Both the position numbers and the translations under genes were made by a program. From positions 1 to 64,000 of the forward strand of contig WACJ01000396.1 of assembly GCA_008973525.1 (NCBI GenBank): a stretch of 64,000 nucleotides of DNA, given 5' to 3'. Source of the stretch: Stenopsyche tienmushanensis. Taxonomy: Eukaryota > Arthropoda > Insecta > Trichoptera > Stenopsychidae. Shown here piece by piece: positions 46,743 through 58,103 of the stretch; the first letter of the stretch is position 1; each line of letters opens with the position of its first letter. The notes under the pieces are model-generated. The model had not been told where the DNA came from. It did no database searches and saw only the letters and a list, made by a program, of their open reading frames with translations.

Positions 46743-47327
46743 TGTCTTGAACGTCACAAAAAGTGAAACTCTAACCGAAAGAGAGAAAATATCGTTTGTA
46801 GTGTATCCGTGTTTATAGAATATACCAGAGTCTACGCATGCGCCGCACCGCCTCTACTGTGTGTTTATCTATACGTAGTATAACGTGGGCGATTTACCAT
46901 CCTCTCGCAGTAGCGCTGTTAACAGCGACATCTTCCATCTCTCTTCAGATGCAATGTGTTATTTTAGCAGCGCCATCTCTTGTGGCCCTGCGGATACATT
47001 GCACCTGCATACCGACCGATCGCTTCTTGCACGTGCACCGCTGCCGGTTGGATAGTGACGCGCAGGAAGCGGGAGACGGGAGAGTCGTCAGTTAACCTTG
47101 GCTGCGGGAGGTCGTGGAATAAATAGTTATTTAGAGAAGAGAGTCTTTCTATTCGATGAACGTCCATTCCCATCCATTCGTCCAGCAACATCACAGCTCG
47201 ATAGAAGAATAGATCCGTGCGCTAGCGCGGCCATCTCAACGAACACGCGGGGAGCGGGGAGCCGCCCGGACACTCTGTCCTCGAAAGCGCCTCCGCCTCA
47301 ATGTTACACTGGTGTCAGAAAGGGCGG
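46743..47327 (+). mobile_element. LTR-like block followed by a primer-binding-site-like sequence
   Basis: A block rich in short unique motifs ends with GTTACA at 47303-47308. It is followed at once by TGGTGTCAGAAAGGGCGGGT (47310 on), which resembles the primer-binding site plus leader of many insect Ty3/gypsy elements (TGGTGTCAGAAG.GGG). A plausible LTR start is a TG at 46743 or 46797. An AATAAATAG at about 47118-47126 could be the LTR polyadenylation signal. Part of the block (46755-46895) is found again, inverted, at 54766-55025, so it is a dispersed repeat. No internal coding region follows, so only one LTR and the leader remain. The left boundary is uncertain. A CpG-rich host promoter is the main alternative, and the ACGCATGCGC motif at 46834-46843 would suit one. 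Confidence 0.45.
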
Positions 47328-47524
47328 GTTGTGAATGCTGAGCACTTTGAATAGAAGGCGTCGGCAAAAGACGCGCGCCGGCAACGCGCCTATTTTATTA
47401 TAAATTACATAAAACATTTTAATATTTTAGCTGACAATTTCCGTTAATAAATAGAAAAAAGTCAGTGAATAAAATCAAACTTTCTAAAAGCTAAAATAAT
47501 TACTTCTACCGCGAAAGAGTCTCA
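47328..47524. other. spacer
   Basis: Short GC-rich piece (47340-47395) then AT-rich sequence; nothing recognised. Confidence 0.4.
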
Positions 47525-47945
47525 CAAATTTAAAAAAAATCTATAAAAAATTGATACAAAGATTTTGAGTATATTTGGAGTCATTATTGTGCTGAAATAT
47601 GAAATTTCGTCCTAGTATTCGAAGACAGGAAAGTACTGCATTTTCTTAAAATATTTTTAAATAACTTCCATTTTTTTTACGTCCAAAATTTCCCCATATC
47701 ATCATATTTCTAACCTCGTACTTAATTGTAGTCACTGTGCATATATTTTCACTGTAGACCGCGACACTTGGATAATCAGACTTATTTAATTTTACAGCCA
47801 ACTGAGGAGTTGTAAGACGATGTTTTTGACGACATAAAATGAAATTATCCTCGGTATCCGCAGTCGAATTTGGGCGGTCCGGTCTTTTCCTGTCTATTAA
47901 AGTCACAGGCACCCGCTGTCTTCTGATGACATAATTCACCCTCTT
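47525..47945 (-). mobile_element. Tc1-like transposase relic
   Basis: A 97-codon minus-strand frame (47939-47646) contains the second helix-turn-helix region typical of Tc1-like transposases: RKRPDRPNSTADTEDNFILC, RQKHRLTTPQLAVKLNKSDY, PSVAVYS. After a deletion it continues with RNMMIWGNFGRKKNGSYLKI, matching the VMVWGCF.Y.G.G.L segment inside the DDE domain. Beyond its stop, in another frame, FIFQHNNDSKYTQNLCINF matches the second-aspartate segment (FQ.DNDPKHTS), with the aspartate of DND changed to asparagine at its first position. The first aspartate region is deleted, so the element is dead. Terminal repeats were not located. Confidence 0.75.
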
Positions 47946-50769
47946 GATAAAAATCGATTTTTTTTAGTAATTATACTGATTGAAAATCTTTCACTTTTGC
48001 AGTATAATGATAAAATGTACGAATCGCAATATTTCATTAAAGCTAATAATTAATTTGACGTAAAAATCATCTTTTAAGCTTTCAAGACTCTAATTATTAA
48101 AAATATTGATATGATGAGATTCGATTTGAAAATGGATACTACTCATATCTATTTTATATCATCATCAAACTATTGAGAATGATCTGGTTTTGGCTCAATT
48201 TATATTAAATGGACTTTTTTTGGGAACGGAGGAAACGCCACGCGTGGCTGTCGTTTGAAAAATGAAATATCCCGAACATGAAGGGTTAACAAATTTGTAT
48301 GGTAATCATCTGCGAAACAGGTCCTTAAATATTCATCGTAAATACGCCAATTTTGCTTAATCATTTTTAAATGTGAACTCTACTTAAGCGCTTCTTTCGC
48401 CGCATTGCCGCATAGCAAAGTACTTTAATTTCAATCCAACAAGATATTATTGTTGATTTAAATAATTTAACTGGTTTTTAAAAAATGGTAGCTGATCATT
48501 TAACGCACTTTCGACGTGACGATAATGCGAAATTGTCACCCTGGGCGACAAATTTCGACGTCAAAGCGACCGCCACTATTATTTTTTTGTGAAATATTTA
48601 ACCCCTCTTCGGGGGTTGCGGGTGGCTAGCACCAAATTATATCCCACAACAAATATTTGTGTTACCGCCACCGGCCGACTCTACCTTTTTCGGGTATAAT
48701 CAAACGCTCTCGGGGCTGTGATTAGCGCTCGTTATTAGCACCTCGGGAAGGCCGTGGCCCACGCACCACCAATTATCTCTTCTCACCGACAAAGGCACGG
48801 AATGGATCGACACCAATATAAAATAATGTTTTTAATCAAACCGATGCGAGGCGATGCCAGTCACTTATTAACAAGCTTTATGACGGCCCGTTCTTTTGCC
48901 AATGTCGGGGAAAAAATGTAAATTTCACTCCCATACATAGATTTTAATGTACACATTATAAAACAATTTATTTCGTAATTGATTACTTATGGCATTCGAT
49001 GACTACAAATTGAATGATTTTGGTATGCTAATGCCATCTTCGATGATAAAAAATAATATTATGACACGGGTAGTGACAAAACAACGTCGAGATTTATTCT
49101 CTCCGAACTTGACGTGGCGGCCATTTTCGAAATAATTTGGCGGCTGCAAGAAACATAAGCGCTTAAATTTCGGCCAGCTTCGAACTCAATATAACGCAGG
49201 GATATTTTGCACCTATGTCCGAATAATAAATCTTGCTTGCAATTAATGTAAATATTAATATCAACGAAAGCAAGAAGAATAGCTTCGATGAGAGCTCAAC
49301 GGTTAATTTTAATGGCGTTTAAACATACTAAAACGACGCTCAAATTATTTTTTTTAAAATAAATACTATTTAATTTACATTATTCACATAAGAGTATGCT
49401 AAAATTATTGGCAAAATTATTATGCATTCACCTCATCATACGCTCGATATTGAAGACAGCAATACACTTTTGTGGCTATTTGGATAGGGAGTGTGGGTGA
49501 CTTTTAAAACCTGATAGAAAAGGTTTCTGTTTTGAAGATTCATCTCCTTAATTTGATATTTTGTCTCTACTAATTAAATATTGCTATTTTTTCCTCTTAT
49601 CAACGTATTTTATTGCTAGTTCATTTATTGGTTCTGCACTTGTATGATCAAAAACTGAAAAAAACTTATGTGGATGGAACTGTGTACTTCACAGTTCCAG
49701 TGGCATGGTGTTTAATTATTGTGCGCATGTGCACGTAGAAAACTGCATACGAAACTACGATGGAGAGCGAGCACTGTCGCTCCCGCAGTGCCGACCCTGA
49801 CGAGCTAGTGAAATACAGTTTTTATTTTACTCCGCATGTGTTGTGCTTCAAAAATTTTGATTCATGGGCAATCTCTTGATTTATTTATCTTTATGCAAAT
49901 AAACGGATGTTGATTTATAGAGCGTTCTCACGAAAACAAGAAAAAGCCACAAGAGTAGAAAACCATATTTCAATTTAAGACTTCGACTATAATTATCGGA
50001 AATTATATTGAAATAACCCGTGGAAAATTGGCATTTAAATTATAACTGTTTAAATGCGTTTTAGCCACTTCGCCTCTCTCCCAGCCAATTTGTTCATTAA
50101 CTTTAATGTCCTTTCATAAATTTAAATATTTATTCAATTTGGCTTCGTTGTCCGCGTCTGGTTCATCAATAAATGCTATGGGGTGTTGCAGTGCAGAAAC
50201 CGGATCGTAGTAAAAAAATGCACCAAATTTAACGATTTTAATAAACACCTATCATCCGACGGCAGGTGTTTCTCCCTAAAAGGCTAAATAGAAGACACGT
50301 GTAAATTTTGTACCATATCAATATTTCCAAATGTGTTTCGATTGGCTCGGTGTTAAATAATAACCGAACACCCTGTACTGCTGAAAACCACTTCGCCGTC
50401 GGGAGTCACGTTTGAAGTGCACATATATTATTATTGCTGGTATTTACCGAGTGAATTACTGGATTAACTGCTAATTAACTGGGAAGATTGAGGTGGATTT
50501 CAACGTCGACCAATAGTCGAGATCATCGACGAATATTTTATGAGATTTTAAATAATAAGCCGGGGAATGATTTTGATGTTTTATTAAGCTTATTATTTCC
50601 ACGATATATCTTCTGCCTGTGAGGATTGTAGTTTCAGACCTGTATGTTTTATTATGAATCCTTGAAAGTCCAGCGACACTTTTATTTAGAGAACATGGCA
50701 AAAATTACTGTAAACCCGTTTTATTTTGTACATTACTTGTTTTTGAGCAATTATTTTTGTTTAAGAATA
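47946..50769. other. non-coding stretch
   Basis: No gene. GC-richer blocks lie at 48510-48910 and 49700-49820. The latter begins with a short perfect hairpin (49676-49698, arms GGAACTGTG and CACAGTTCC). Several TTTATGA and AATTAAT homeodomain-type cores are present. Confidence 0.35.
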
Positions 50770-50920
50770 AGTGTAGACTGTCTGTTTTATGCGGATCTTT
50801 TTTATGCGATTTTGAAGTTATGCGGTTTTCAAAAATAATGGATCCTATCTCTCATTTTTCTATAGAAGACAAAACTTTTTTTATGCGAATGCGCATAAAA
50901 AAATATATATAATTAACACT
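50770..50920 (+). repeat. dispersed TTATGCG-type repeat
   Basis: Contains CTGTTTTATGCGGA, TTTTATGCGATTTTGAAGTT, ATGCGGTTTTCAAA, GGATCCTATCTCTCATTTTT, CTATAGAAGAC and the closing TTTATGCGAATGCGCATAAA. The block order agrees with 9561-9680 and 51570-51682. The GCGAATGCGCATAAA end recalls the inverted ends of the 84-bp element at 13266. Confidence 0.6.
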
Positions 50921-51058
50921 AGTGTAAGTTACAATAGGGCGATGGGCGAACGGAATTGTTTTTAAATCTGGCAACTCTTCTCAAAAGCCTAAGAATTGCA
51001 TGCCTCCATGTCGCGATCTGCGTACAAAAATTAATGGTTAAATCGTCGCAAAGTTTAA

Positions 51059-51413
51059 CCCTTTGGGCAGTGAGATTCTATGTTCCACTTATCTATCAGG
51101 ACCACAGCAGCGTGAGCTTGTACACAAATAAATAAAAAACTGTCGATAGCACAAAATATTCGGTCATTTCTTCTAGTAAACATAAACAATTCACTTGAAT
51201 TCGATTCATTATATCATTCACATATCATTATTAGTCGACAAATTTGGGTTAACGATCTTTACAATCGTACGATGTACGCAAGATACTCTCTCCGTCTCTG
51301 TTTCTCTCAAAATTCAACATGAAAGACACCCTCCGTCTCTATCTATCTCCGAACTCAACGTGTAAGAATGCTCTTTCTGAATCACTGGAATTCGGATACA
51401 ACTCTTTAAGAGG
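51059..51413 (+). mobile_element. piggyBac-type miniature element, full-length copy
   Basis: Bounded by TTAA at 51055-51058 and 51414-51417. The left end is CCCTTTGGGCAGTGAG, and the minus-strand right end is CCTCTTAAAGAGTTG. The 355-bp body is the closest relative of 38472-38900, sharing CTGTCGATAGCACAA, ATTCGGTCATTTCTTC, CATATCATTATTAGTCGACA, AATCGTACGATGTACGCAAG, ACTCTC(C)GTCTCTGTTTCTC and AACGTGTAAGAATGCTCTTT. It is non-coding, and its terminal repeats are short and imperfect. Confidence 0.75.
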
Positions 51414-51569
51414 TTAATACAGCGATTACATTTAAAAAAAAGACTATTTCAACACAGAAAGATGACAAATAAATTTATGTTGACTGATAATTTGTACGAT
51501 TGTCAAGTAAAATAGACTTTAATAAAGCAATTCTAAGATAAATATGTAGTGTTTATATTTATATGATTT

Positions 51570-51682
51570 TTATAAACTTTTTTTATGCGATTTTTGGTAC
51601 ATTCACATCAAAATGATTTAAAGTTATGCGGTTTTTAAAAATCATAGAACCTATCCCTCAGTTTTCTATGTAGTTCAAGTCT
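51570..51682 (+). repeat. dispersed TTATGCG-type repeat
   Basis: TTTTTTTATGCGATTTTTGG, AAAGTTATGCGGTTTTTAAA, AATCATAGAACCTATCCCTC and AGTTTTCTATGTAGTTC, in the same order as 9561-9680. It lies about 150 bp right of the TTAA-bounded element. Confidence 0.6.
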
Positions 51683-52760
51683 ATTTTAGAAAGTATGTAA
51701 TGAATGGATTTCCCTATTTAGGGAAGAATGATGGAAAGGAAGATATTTGGAGAATTCTTCCTGAGTTTGTCAAATAACAGATAATATAACACGTTTTTTT
51801 TAAATAAATTTGGTGTAGATATGATGAACCAATTTGCAAAAAATACAGTGCCACAAATACAAATCGAAATTTTGTAAATTCTTTCCGTTTTCGTCTTCTT
51901 CTTGCCGACTGCTTTTATGTCTTCAGCTATTTTTAATATTCTGTATCCAACATTTTGAAAAAATATCCAAAATTTCACCTTTAAATCATCTTAGCTTTTT
52001 AATCTGTGGTCATAATAGCACGAAATAACTGTTTTTATATTTTGCAATGTATTTTTGATCTAAATAAATCATTATTTTAGGCAATTGGTTTAAATAAAAT
52101 TACTTCTGAGTTTCCAAAGTCACATAAAATGTGCAAACAAATGAGATATTTTGATTTCTAAATTCTTTAAACAAAAAACTGAGAACTATTTTGAGCTTAG
52201 TTTAGCTTTAAAATTTTTTTAAGATTATACCCTCTCCAACAATAAGAAGCAGTCATTTTGACCGGCACAGTAGGAATAGGTATACAAAATGTGTCGGTAA
52301 TTTTAGTGTTAATAATTTGCTTTATAGGGGTTTAATATCATAATTAGTATTTTTTAATGAAGTTTTGATAAGTAATATCATCATGGCTACGATTCATGTT
52401 GAATAAATGGTTTGAGATCACTGCTTCTTTGAATAATTTCGACAATATGCATCATCATCTCAGCATTCGATATGTCAAAGCTCAGTGCAAAGCAGATGCC
52501 AACTATACTTACGTCACCTCCAAGAAGTGCCACATTGGTATCCATTGGACGATTTGTGATAATTTTATATAAATTCCTGACTTAATTGTGTATTATAAAC
52601 GCTCGGGATGATCATAATACAAAAAATATAAAAGATAATTATTTGAACCCTTAAAAAAGAAAATATGAGCAAAAATGATCAAAAAATATGATTAAAGACA
52701 TTTCATTGGAAATATTTATCATATCGATGTCTGTATATCAGAAGGCCAAGAAGTAGTCCA
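51683..52760. other. AT-rich non-coding stretch
   Basis: Overlapping small frames on both strands near 51720-52030 are lysine/phenylalanine-rich translations of AT-rich DNA. No repeat or gene recognised. Confidence 0.4.
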
Positions 52761-53000
52761 TCATGCCAACGACTTGTACGACTGCAGATGCGCATCCTTC
52801 ATCGGCATTGGGTCTTTAGCATCGCGATTTTCCCATAGGAAGGGTACATAGCAGAGGCCTAGCCGACGAAGTGTCTGTAATGAGGAATGAAGAAACGGCG
52901 GGTTAGTCCAGGTCCGTAATGAGAGGGCGGCGGCCAACAAGAGGGCCCGCAGCCGCCGCGGCATCTTCAAACAGCGCAGCATCGCCGACACCGAAATCAC
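52761..53000 (-). CDS. weak coding candidate: signal-peptide-like frame or terminal exon
   Basis: The minus-strand 79-codon frame includes MPRRLRALLLAAALSLRTWT, which has the basic start and leucine/alanine core of a signal peptide. In the middle, however, lies an excellent 3' splice site: a branch-point-like GACTAAC, the pyrimidine tract CGTTTCTTCATTCCTC and ATTACAG|ACAC, with the first exon base at 52874. From there the same frame continues for 37 codons (TLRRLGLCYVPFLWENRDAK, DPMPMKDAHLQSYKSLA) to TGA. So it is either a small secreted protein read straight through, a terminal exon from 52874 down, or chance in GC-rich DNA. No AATAAA was found close downstream. Confidence 0.2.
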   Translation of the reverse strand: MISVSAMLRCLKMPRRLRALLLAAALSLRTWTNPPFLHSSLQTLRRLGLCYVPFLWENRDAKDPMPMKDAHLQSYKSLA

Positions 53001-54148
53001 GTCCCGATGCCCGATTTACATTTTAAAATAGAGCCGGCAAACCCTCAATTTGGGAGACGGCATGACTGCCATGTCGAGGAAATTGTCATTTACAGTCGTA
53101 AATTATTTGATCGGTCGGAGGTCAATCATTGGGCAACGCTTACACGCACGAGCGGCGGCGCATCATCACGCCGCGTGTCCATAATTCACCATCCGGCAGT
53201 AATAACGCATCCGTCATTACCCACGAGATCAACTATCCAAGAACATTACGAATTTATTTCAGACACCTGGTGATTAATAAACGTCTTCGTCTTTAGACGG
53301 ACAAATGGTCCGGTAAATGCTCGTTCTTCGTTCATTTTAGCTAGATAAAATAACGCATTTCGCATGTAGTACGCTAAGCATGCTTTGGAGATGATGCCTC
53401 GAATATCCATAATTGAATGGAAACTTCAAGAGAACTTTCCCTTTTTACTTATACACCGCTGATAATAATCTTGTTTTCGATAATTTATCCACGATTCGGT
53501 TAGTATATTAGAAGTAATTGGGATTCCCAATCAATACCATTGATATAAAATAGGCACACAAACAATAATTTGTATTAAAGAAGGAGAATAAAATAGATGA
53601 AAACATGTACCTGGATTTGATTGACTTTGCAAAATGCAGATTTGCAGTATTTCTTCTTCCAGTTTGTTTGCTCAATAAATTCTTTGAAATTACCACAAAG
53701 CTTTTTAAGTAATCTATTGGTAACTTGTTGATTGAAAATTGATTGTAATTATCATCATCATGCAATAGCCACAAGCAGTAAACTGTAGAACTAGGATCAA
53801 TTATTACCATAACATACAACGCGTCATATAATTGCAATTTTCTTATATATAACAATATCTATCGACTCGATGATATCATCGATTATTTCATTTTCAATTT
53901 TTTTTTGATTTTCAATAATAGACACAAGCATTTTTATCTCGACAATTTTTTTTGTCGAGATAAAAATTTGCAGAGATTTGCAAAAATAATTAATATTTAA
54001 TTAAAAATATATATTTATGCAGGAGGCTGTCTACATTATAGTTAAACTTTTTTCTATTTGTTAACAGAATTTTTTAGCTAAATGATAAAGGTGTGTGATG
54101 TGTAATATATAGTAAAATAGGCCCGCTACTGGTCTAATGGTTGCTTAA
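53001..54148. other. non-coding stretch
   Basis: 53001-53280 is GC-richer and complex but without a supported frame. A perfect hairpin lies at 53930-53967 and a short repeat related to 17580-17620 at 54048-54090. The rest is AT-rich. Confidence 0.35.
53930..53967. repeat. perfect 16-bp hairpin
   Basis: Arms ATTTTTATCTCGACAA (53930-53945) and its exact complement (53952-53967) flank a loop of six T. Stem length is below that of a usual animal microRNA precursor. Confidence 0.8.
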
Positions 54149-54765
54149 CCCATATGGTAGGATGATCGCGTAATTGCGAGCGAATTCCAGTGATTCAAAA
54201 AGAGCACTCTTGTATGTCGAACTCGAAAAGAGACAGAGACGGAGTTCAGTAACTGTGCATGGATGACAGAGACGGAGAGCTTTCTGTGTACATCGCACGA
54301 TTGTATAGATCGTTAACCCAAATTCAACCCAAGTTAACCCAAAGTGTGTATGATATAATGAATCGATTTCATGTGTATTTTTTATGTTTAACTGAAGAAA
54401 TGACCGAAACAGTGTTTATTTATTTAACTCGTTCGTCGCTGCGTCCACCAGATATGCGCGTCTCCAAATTATCTGAAAAGCGAATCCATCGTCTCATTGT
54501 TACGTATTTCTATAACGAATTGCAAATGTTAACTTCACAAACGCCTTTCTATAATTTCTTCCACAACTGTCTAAATATCTTTTGAGGTCGACCTCGAAAC
54601 ATGCGTTCCTACCGACAGAGTCAAGAGTCAGAGGCCCGTGAGAAAAAACACCGATTCACATTGGGCGATGAGAGTGTTGATGGATGGATAAATGAATGGA
54701 TTTGTACGGATGATAAATGGCGGATAAGCAAATATAGCATCTAAAACTATGAAGATTTTGATGCT
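54149..54765 (-). mobile_element. piggyBac-type miniature element, inverted copy with an insertion
   Basis: The right terminus lies at TTAA 54145-54148 (plus strand TTAACCCATATGG). Read on the minus strand the body follows the family: GAATCACTGGAATTCG, AGACAGAGACGGAG in complement, CGATTGTATAGATCGTTAAC, ATGACCGAA. About 270 bases absent from the other copies (roughly 54415-54683) follow, and then the family resumes with ATTTGTACGGATGATAAATG and GCGGATAAGCAAATATAGCA. The outer left end is replaced by the LTR-like repeat of 54766-55025. A 108-codon plus-strand frame over this region is a chance frame. Confidence 0.65.
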
Positions 54766-55025
54766 ACGTATAGACACACCCCACAATATAGACGGTGCTG
54801 CGCATGCGCGTAGCGTATCTATGGAGTATGTGACGGATAAGATGAGACTGTGAGCAATTATCTCTCTCTTTCTGACCAACTGCCACTTGGAATTGGAGAA
54901 AGAGAAGCGTCACGCTACGCACGCGTGTATGCAACTCATAGACTAGGAACGATTATCATCCTTTTCTCTTCTTCTGTAGTTGAGGAAGAAAAATCGTTTC
55001 ACTTTTCGTGATGTTTCAATTCAAA
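54766..55025 (-). repeat. inverted partial copy of the LTR-like block of 46.7 kb
   Basis: The minus strand gives CATCACGAAAAGTGAAACG, then TACGCGCATGCGCAGCACCG, TCTATATTGTGG and GTGTCTATACGTAGCAT, aligning with 46755-46895 (CGTCACAAAAAGTGAAACTC, TACGCATGCGCCGCACCG, TCTACTGTGTG, TCTATACGTAGTAT). About 110 extra bases lie between the first two blocks compared with the 46.7-kb copy. It abuts the TTAA-family element, giving a composite repeat. Confidence 0.55.
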
Positions 55026-57489
55026 TACTGATAATTTTGCCATTTTCTTTATAGGTCATCTATCAAAAAATGCATCGTCAATGAATTATTTTCTAATATA
55101 TTTGCATTTGAAAGATAATGAGGATCCCTTACGTGAAAATCCTTTATCCATAGAAAAATCGTATATGCCGATAAGGGACAAAATATTGTTTTAACTTGAA
55201 CTTAAAAACGCAATCATAGACATCTCTTGTTGAATTGTTTTGCAGGCATTTCAACTTAATAGAGCTTTAATTAAAATTGTGCCAATCTGTAGGAAGGAAG
55301 GATTTTACAAAATTATTGATGAAAGAAGAGACTGACGAGGAAAATTTAATCAAAATAGATAGATACCGTTAAATATTTCACCCTACAATATTTCGACCAT
55401 CTTATTTTGGGGATTAAAATTGTATATCAATTCTGAACAAAGACTTAAAGAAAGTATTATCTTTGAAAAATCATGTTGAAATGAGTTTATTAAGTAGAGT
55501 AATTATCCATATTTTCTCTCATACAAAGTGATTAAAAACGTATGTCCAAATTTAATTTTGAATTAATGTAAATATTTTTTATCGGCGATTTTTAGCATAG
55601 ATTTTATTATCTTATTTGATCAAATTATTCAGTGAGGATTGAAACAGGAAATTGGTGTTCAAGTGATATTGATGGCACTATTACATATCGCGTTAATCAT
55701 CTCTGAGGCATTCCTAGCCCGATAAATTATTCAGGAATTTCGAAGGACTCAAACGACGCTTTTCTCGTACAATGCCATTACATTAATAAAGAGACAAGGC
55801 GGGTGCTGAAAAAAATCCTCACGTTTACAAAAAACAATTGTTAAACGTACGTAACGGAACGTGTCATTAATGAATGCAAATGTATACGATCACGTTCTTT
55901 CATCCGTATTTCAACGAGCAATTTGCGGCATGAAAAAGATATGTAGTTTATAATACAAACGGTGATTTAATTAATTGTCAGCGATGCTGATAATAGAGAC
56001 AGATAGCTAAAAACACTGTTTGCAATTTAATCTCCCAAGCAGGGCCGCTCTATCACGAACGGCCATCGCTTGGCGAGATCCTCTACAAGAATCAATATGA
56101 CGTGTGTTGAAAATCATAAAATTTAAACAGCAATTATAGTTCGTTTTTGACACTTATTAAAGCTTTAATATTTGAAAAAAATCGCGTAAGAAGTTGTTTA
56201 CGCTTTCATTTCGTGTTTAATTTTTTTTCGTGCCCAATCGTTTGCTAAAAGCATGGATTATCAATTTAAAGCAATGGAAATAATCAATTACGGCATTAAA
56301 AAGACGTAATGATATATTGCACAGTAGCGAATATCGTTCAACGATTTAATGTTTATATGCCATTACGAAGAGTACCAAAAAAAGCATACGTGTTTTTTCT
56401 TCAGATGCTAACATATATTTAACCTTTTTGAATAGAACGCGCTTAGTATTTTTTTGGCTCGATTTTCGGCAAATAGTCAAAATTCAAATGGATTATGTCA
56501 ATTTGCAGCCAACATAAATATTGAGGGGTCGTCAAAAATCTACATTAATCATGTTGTTTGTATCGCAGTGCAGTAAGTGGGTGTTAAAAGTCTTCGTGTT
56601 TGCAACATCTCCGAAGAGGTCCCGATTTAAACGCTATTAATTATGCATTTGAGATACGTTTTCACGTGAACCTCTCCAGAAGGCACGATGCACCATGAAT
56701 GGTAATGCATGTCACGTAACTTATCAATTGATTACAGGACTTGGCAATCATTAAGTATTAATGGCACGGTAAGCATCCCTCTGTCAACGAGAATGCATTC
56801 AACCACGAAACGTCATCGCCACTCGTAATTACCGGCACGAACGTTTGCTTATCTAGGAAATCAATTGTAATGACGACAAATTAGACATCTTGTGGAAATG
56901 CGGCAATCACGACCACTTCCCAGACAAGCGAAGCACTTATGATGACTGAGAAATTACGGAGGTGATGATTTTATATGGACAATTTGAATGTTGCCGCTGG
57001 GTCATATCATAGCAAGAAATCTGATTATACAAAGGGTTGTAGACGATTGAGTTGTCTAATTTAAATAACCAAGATATTAATTAACAGCAAGCCGATTTCC
57101 ATAACATAATTAAATGACAAAATCGATTTATTTATGATTATGTTTGTTGTTTTTATATTTCAGTTTCAAACATTTTATTTCTTCATTTATAATAAGCATT
57201 CCACATGAAAACTATTAACGAAATTACTCTCTATAATTATTGATGATTCGTTAGTTAACGTATTATTTTCCATTTCTGCTTCTACATAGGGGCTAGGAAT
57301 TAAAGATTTATAGATCTTTCTTTCTGGAAAATGACTATAATTATAGAGCTATCACGTAGGCGACAAATGTATAATAATTGAACTAGAATCACATAGTAAA
57401 ATAATTTATTAAACGAAAGGATATTGACTTGATGTTTATTGATTGGAAATTTGGGAGTTTCAGCTTCTAGTACATAACACTAGGAAATA
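55026..57489. other. non-coding stretch
   Basis: No gene, and no open frame of 60 codons or more was noted in these 2.5 kb. Blocks at 55640-56100 and 56520-56960 have mixed composition with many AT-core motifs and may be regulatory. The remainder is AT-rich. Confidence 0.4.
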
Positions 57490-58103
57490 ATTTAAAATAC
57501 GGGAGTCCCATTTTTTTTAGGTTTGTTGGCAAAATATTGATCATGCAAAGAATTTTTCAATAAAAGGCATTTTTTGGCAATTACATCCTTTAGATTGTCT
57601 AGTTGGAAACAATATTTTGTTGAATTTATCGTTTCACCTTGCTGAAGTAGCTCATAATAAACTGCCCCTTTCCAGTCCCACCAAATGCATAGAAAAACTT
57701 TTTTTGGATGTAGGCCAGGTTTAGCTACAGTTAAAGCTTCTGTACCCTTGGTCCAAGACCGTTTACGGTGGATATTCTCATAGAATATTCAACTTTCATC
57801 TCCAGTGATAAGTCTCTTCAAAAAACGTTGGCTATTATGTCGTTAGAGAAGAAGATCGCATGTTGAAATACGCTGAAGTTTATTTGAGTCAGTCAGTTCA
57901 TGAGGAAGCCACACATCTGAACGATTAATGTAGCCCAATTTTGTCAGATGATTATGGACGTATGTTTGTGGAATTTCTAGCTTGTTAGCTATTTCGCGAA
58001 TATTATAATGCGGGTTTTCTTCAAACACGGCAATGATTAGATCTGTGTTCATTTGCGAAAGAAACTTATGGAACATTCTAATATTTGATGAGCCGTGGCA
58101 CAA
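57490..58103 (-). mobile_element. mariner transposase relic (mellifera-like), internally deleted
   Basis: An 86-codon intact frame (58103-57843) gives CHGSSNIRMFHKFLSQMNTD, LIIAVFEENPHYNIREIANK, LEIPQTYVHNHLTKLGYINR and SDVWLPHELTDSNKLQRIST, the second helix-turn-helix and the linker with WVPHEL of mariner transposases. It then reads RHNSQRFLKRLITGDES (containing the first catalytic aspartate), a stop in place of the usual tryptophan, IFYENIHRKRSWTKGTEA, LTVAKPGLHPKKVFLCIWWD, WKGAVYYELLQQGETINS and KYCFQLDNLKDVIAKK. The HQDNARPH and PYSPDLAPSDY segments are deleted, joining directly to a C-terminal piece HDQYFANKPKKNGTPVF. The first helix-turn-helix is also missing. Without the later aspartates it is inactive. 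Confidence 0.85.

Noticed and set aside
46838..47095. 85-codon frame as a host protein
   Set aside because: It lies inside the LTR-like block and overlaps a minus-strand frame; there is no domain.
53930..53967. microRNA precursor
   Set aside because: A 16-bp stem with a 6-base loop is shorter than animal precursors; without small-RNA data it is only a hairpin.
54259..54585. 108-codon plus-strand frame
   Set aside because: It runs antisense through a non-coding repeat whose other copies do not keep the frame.
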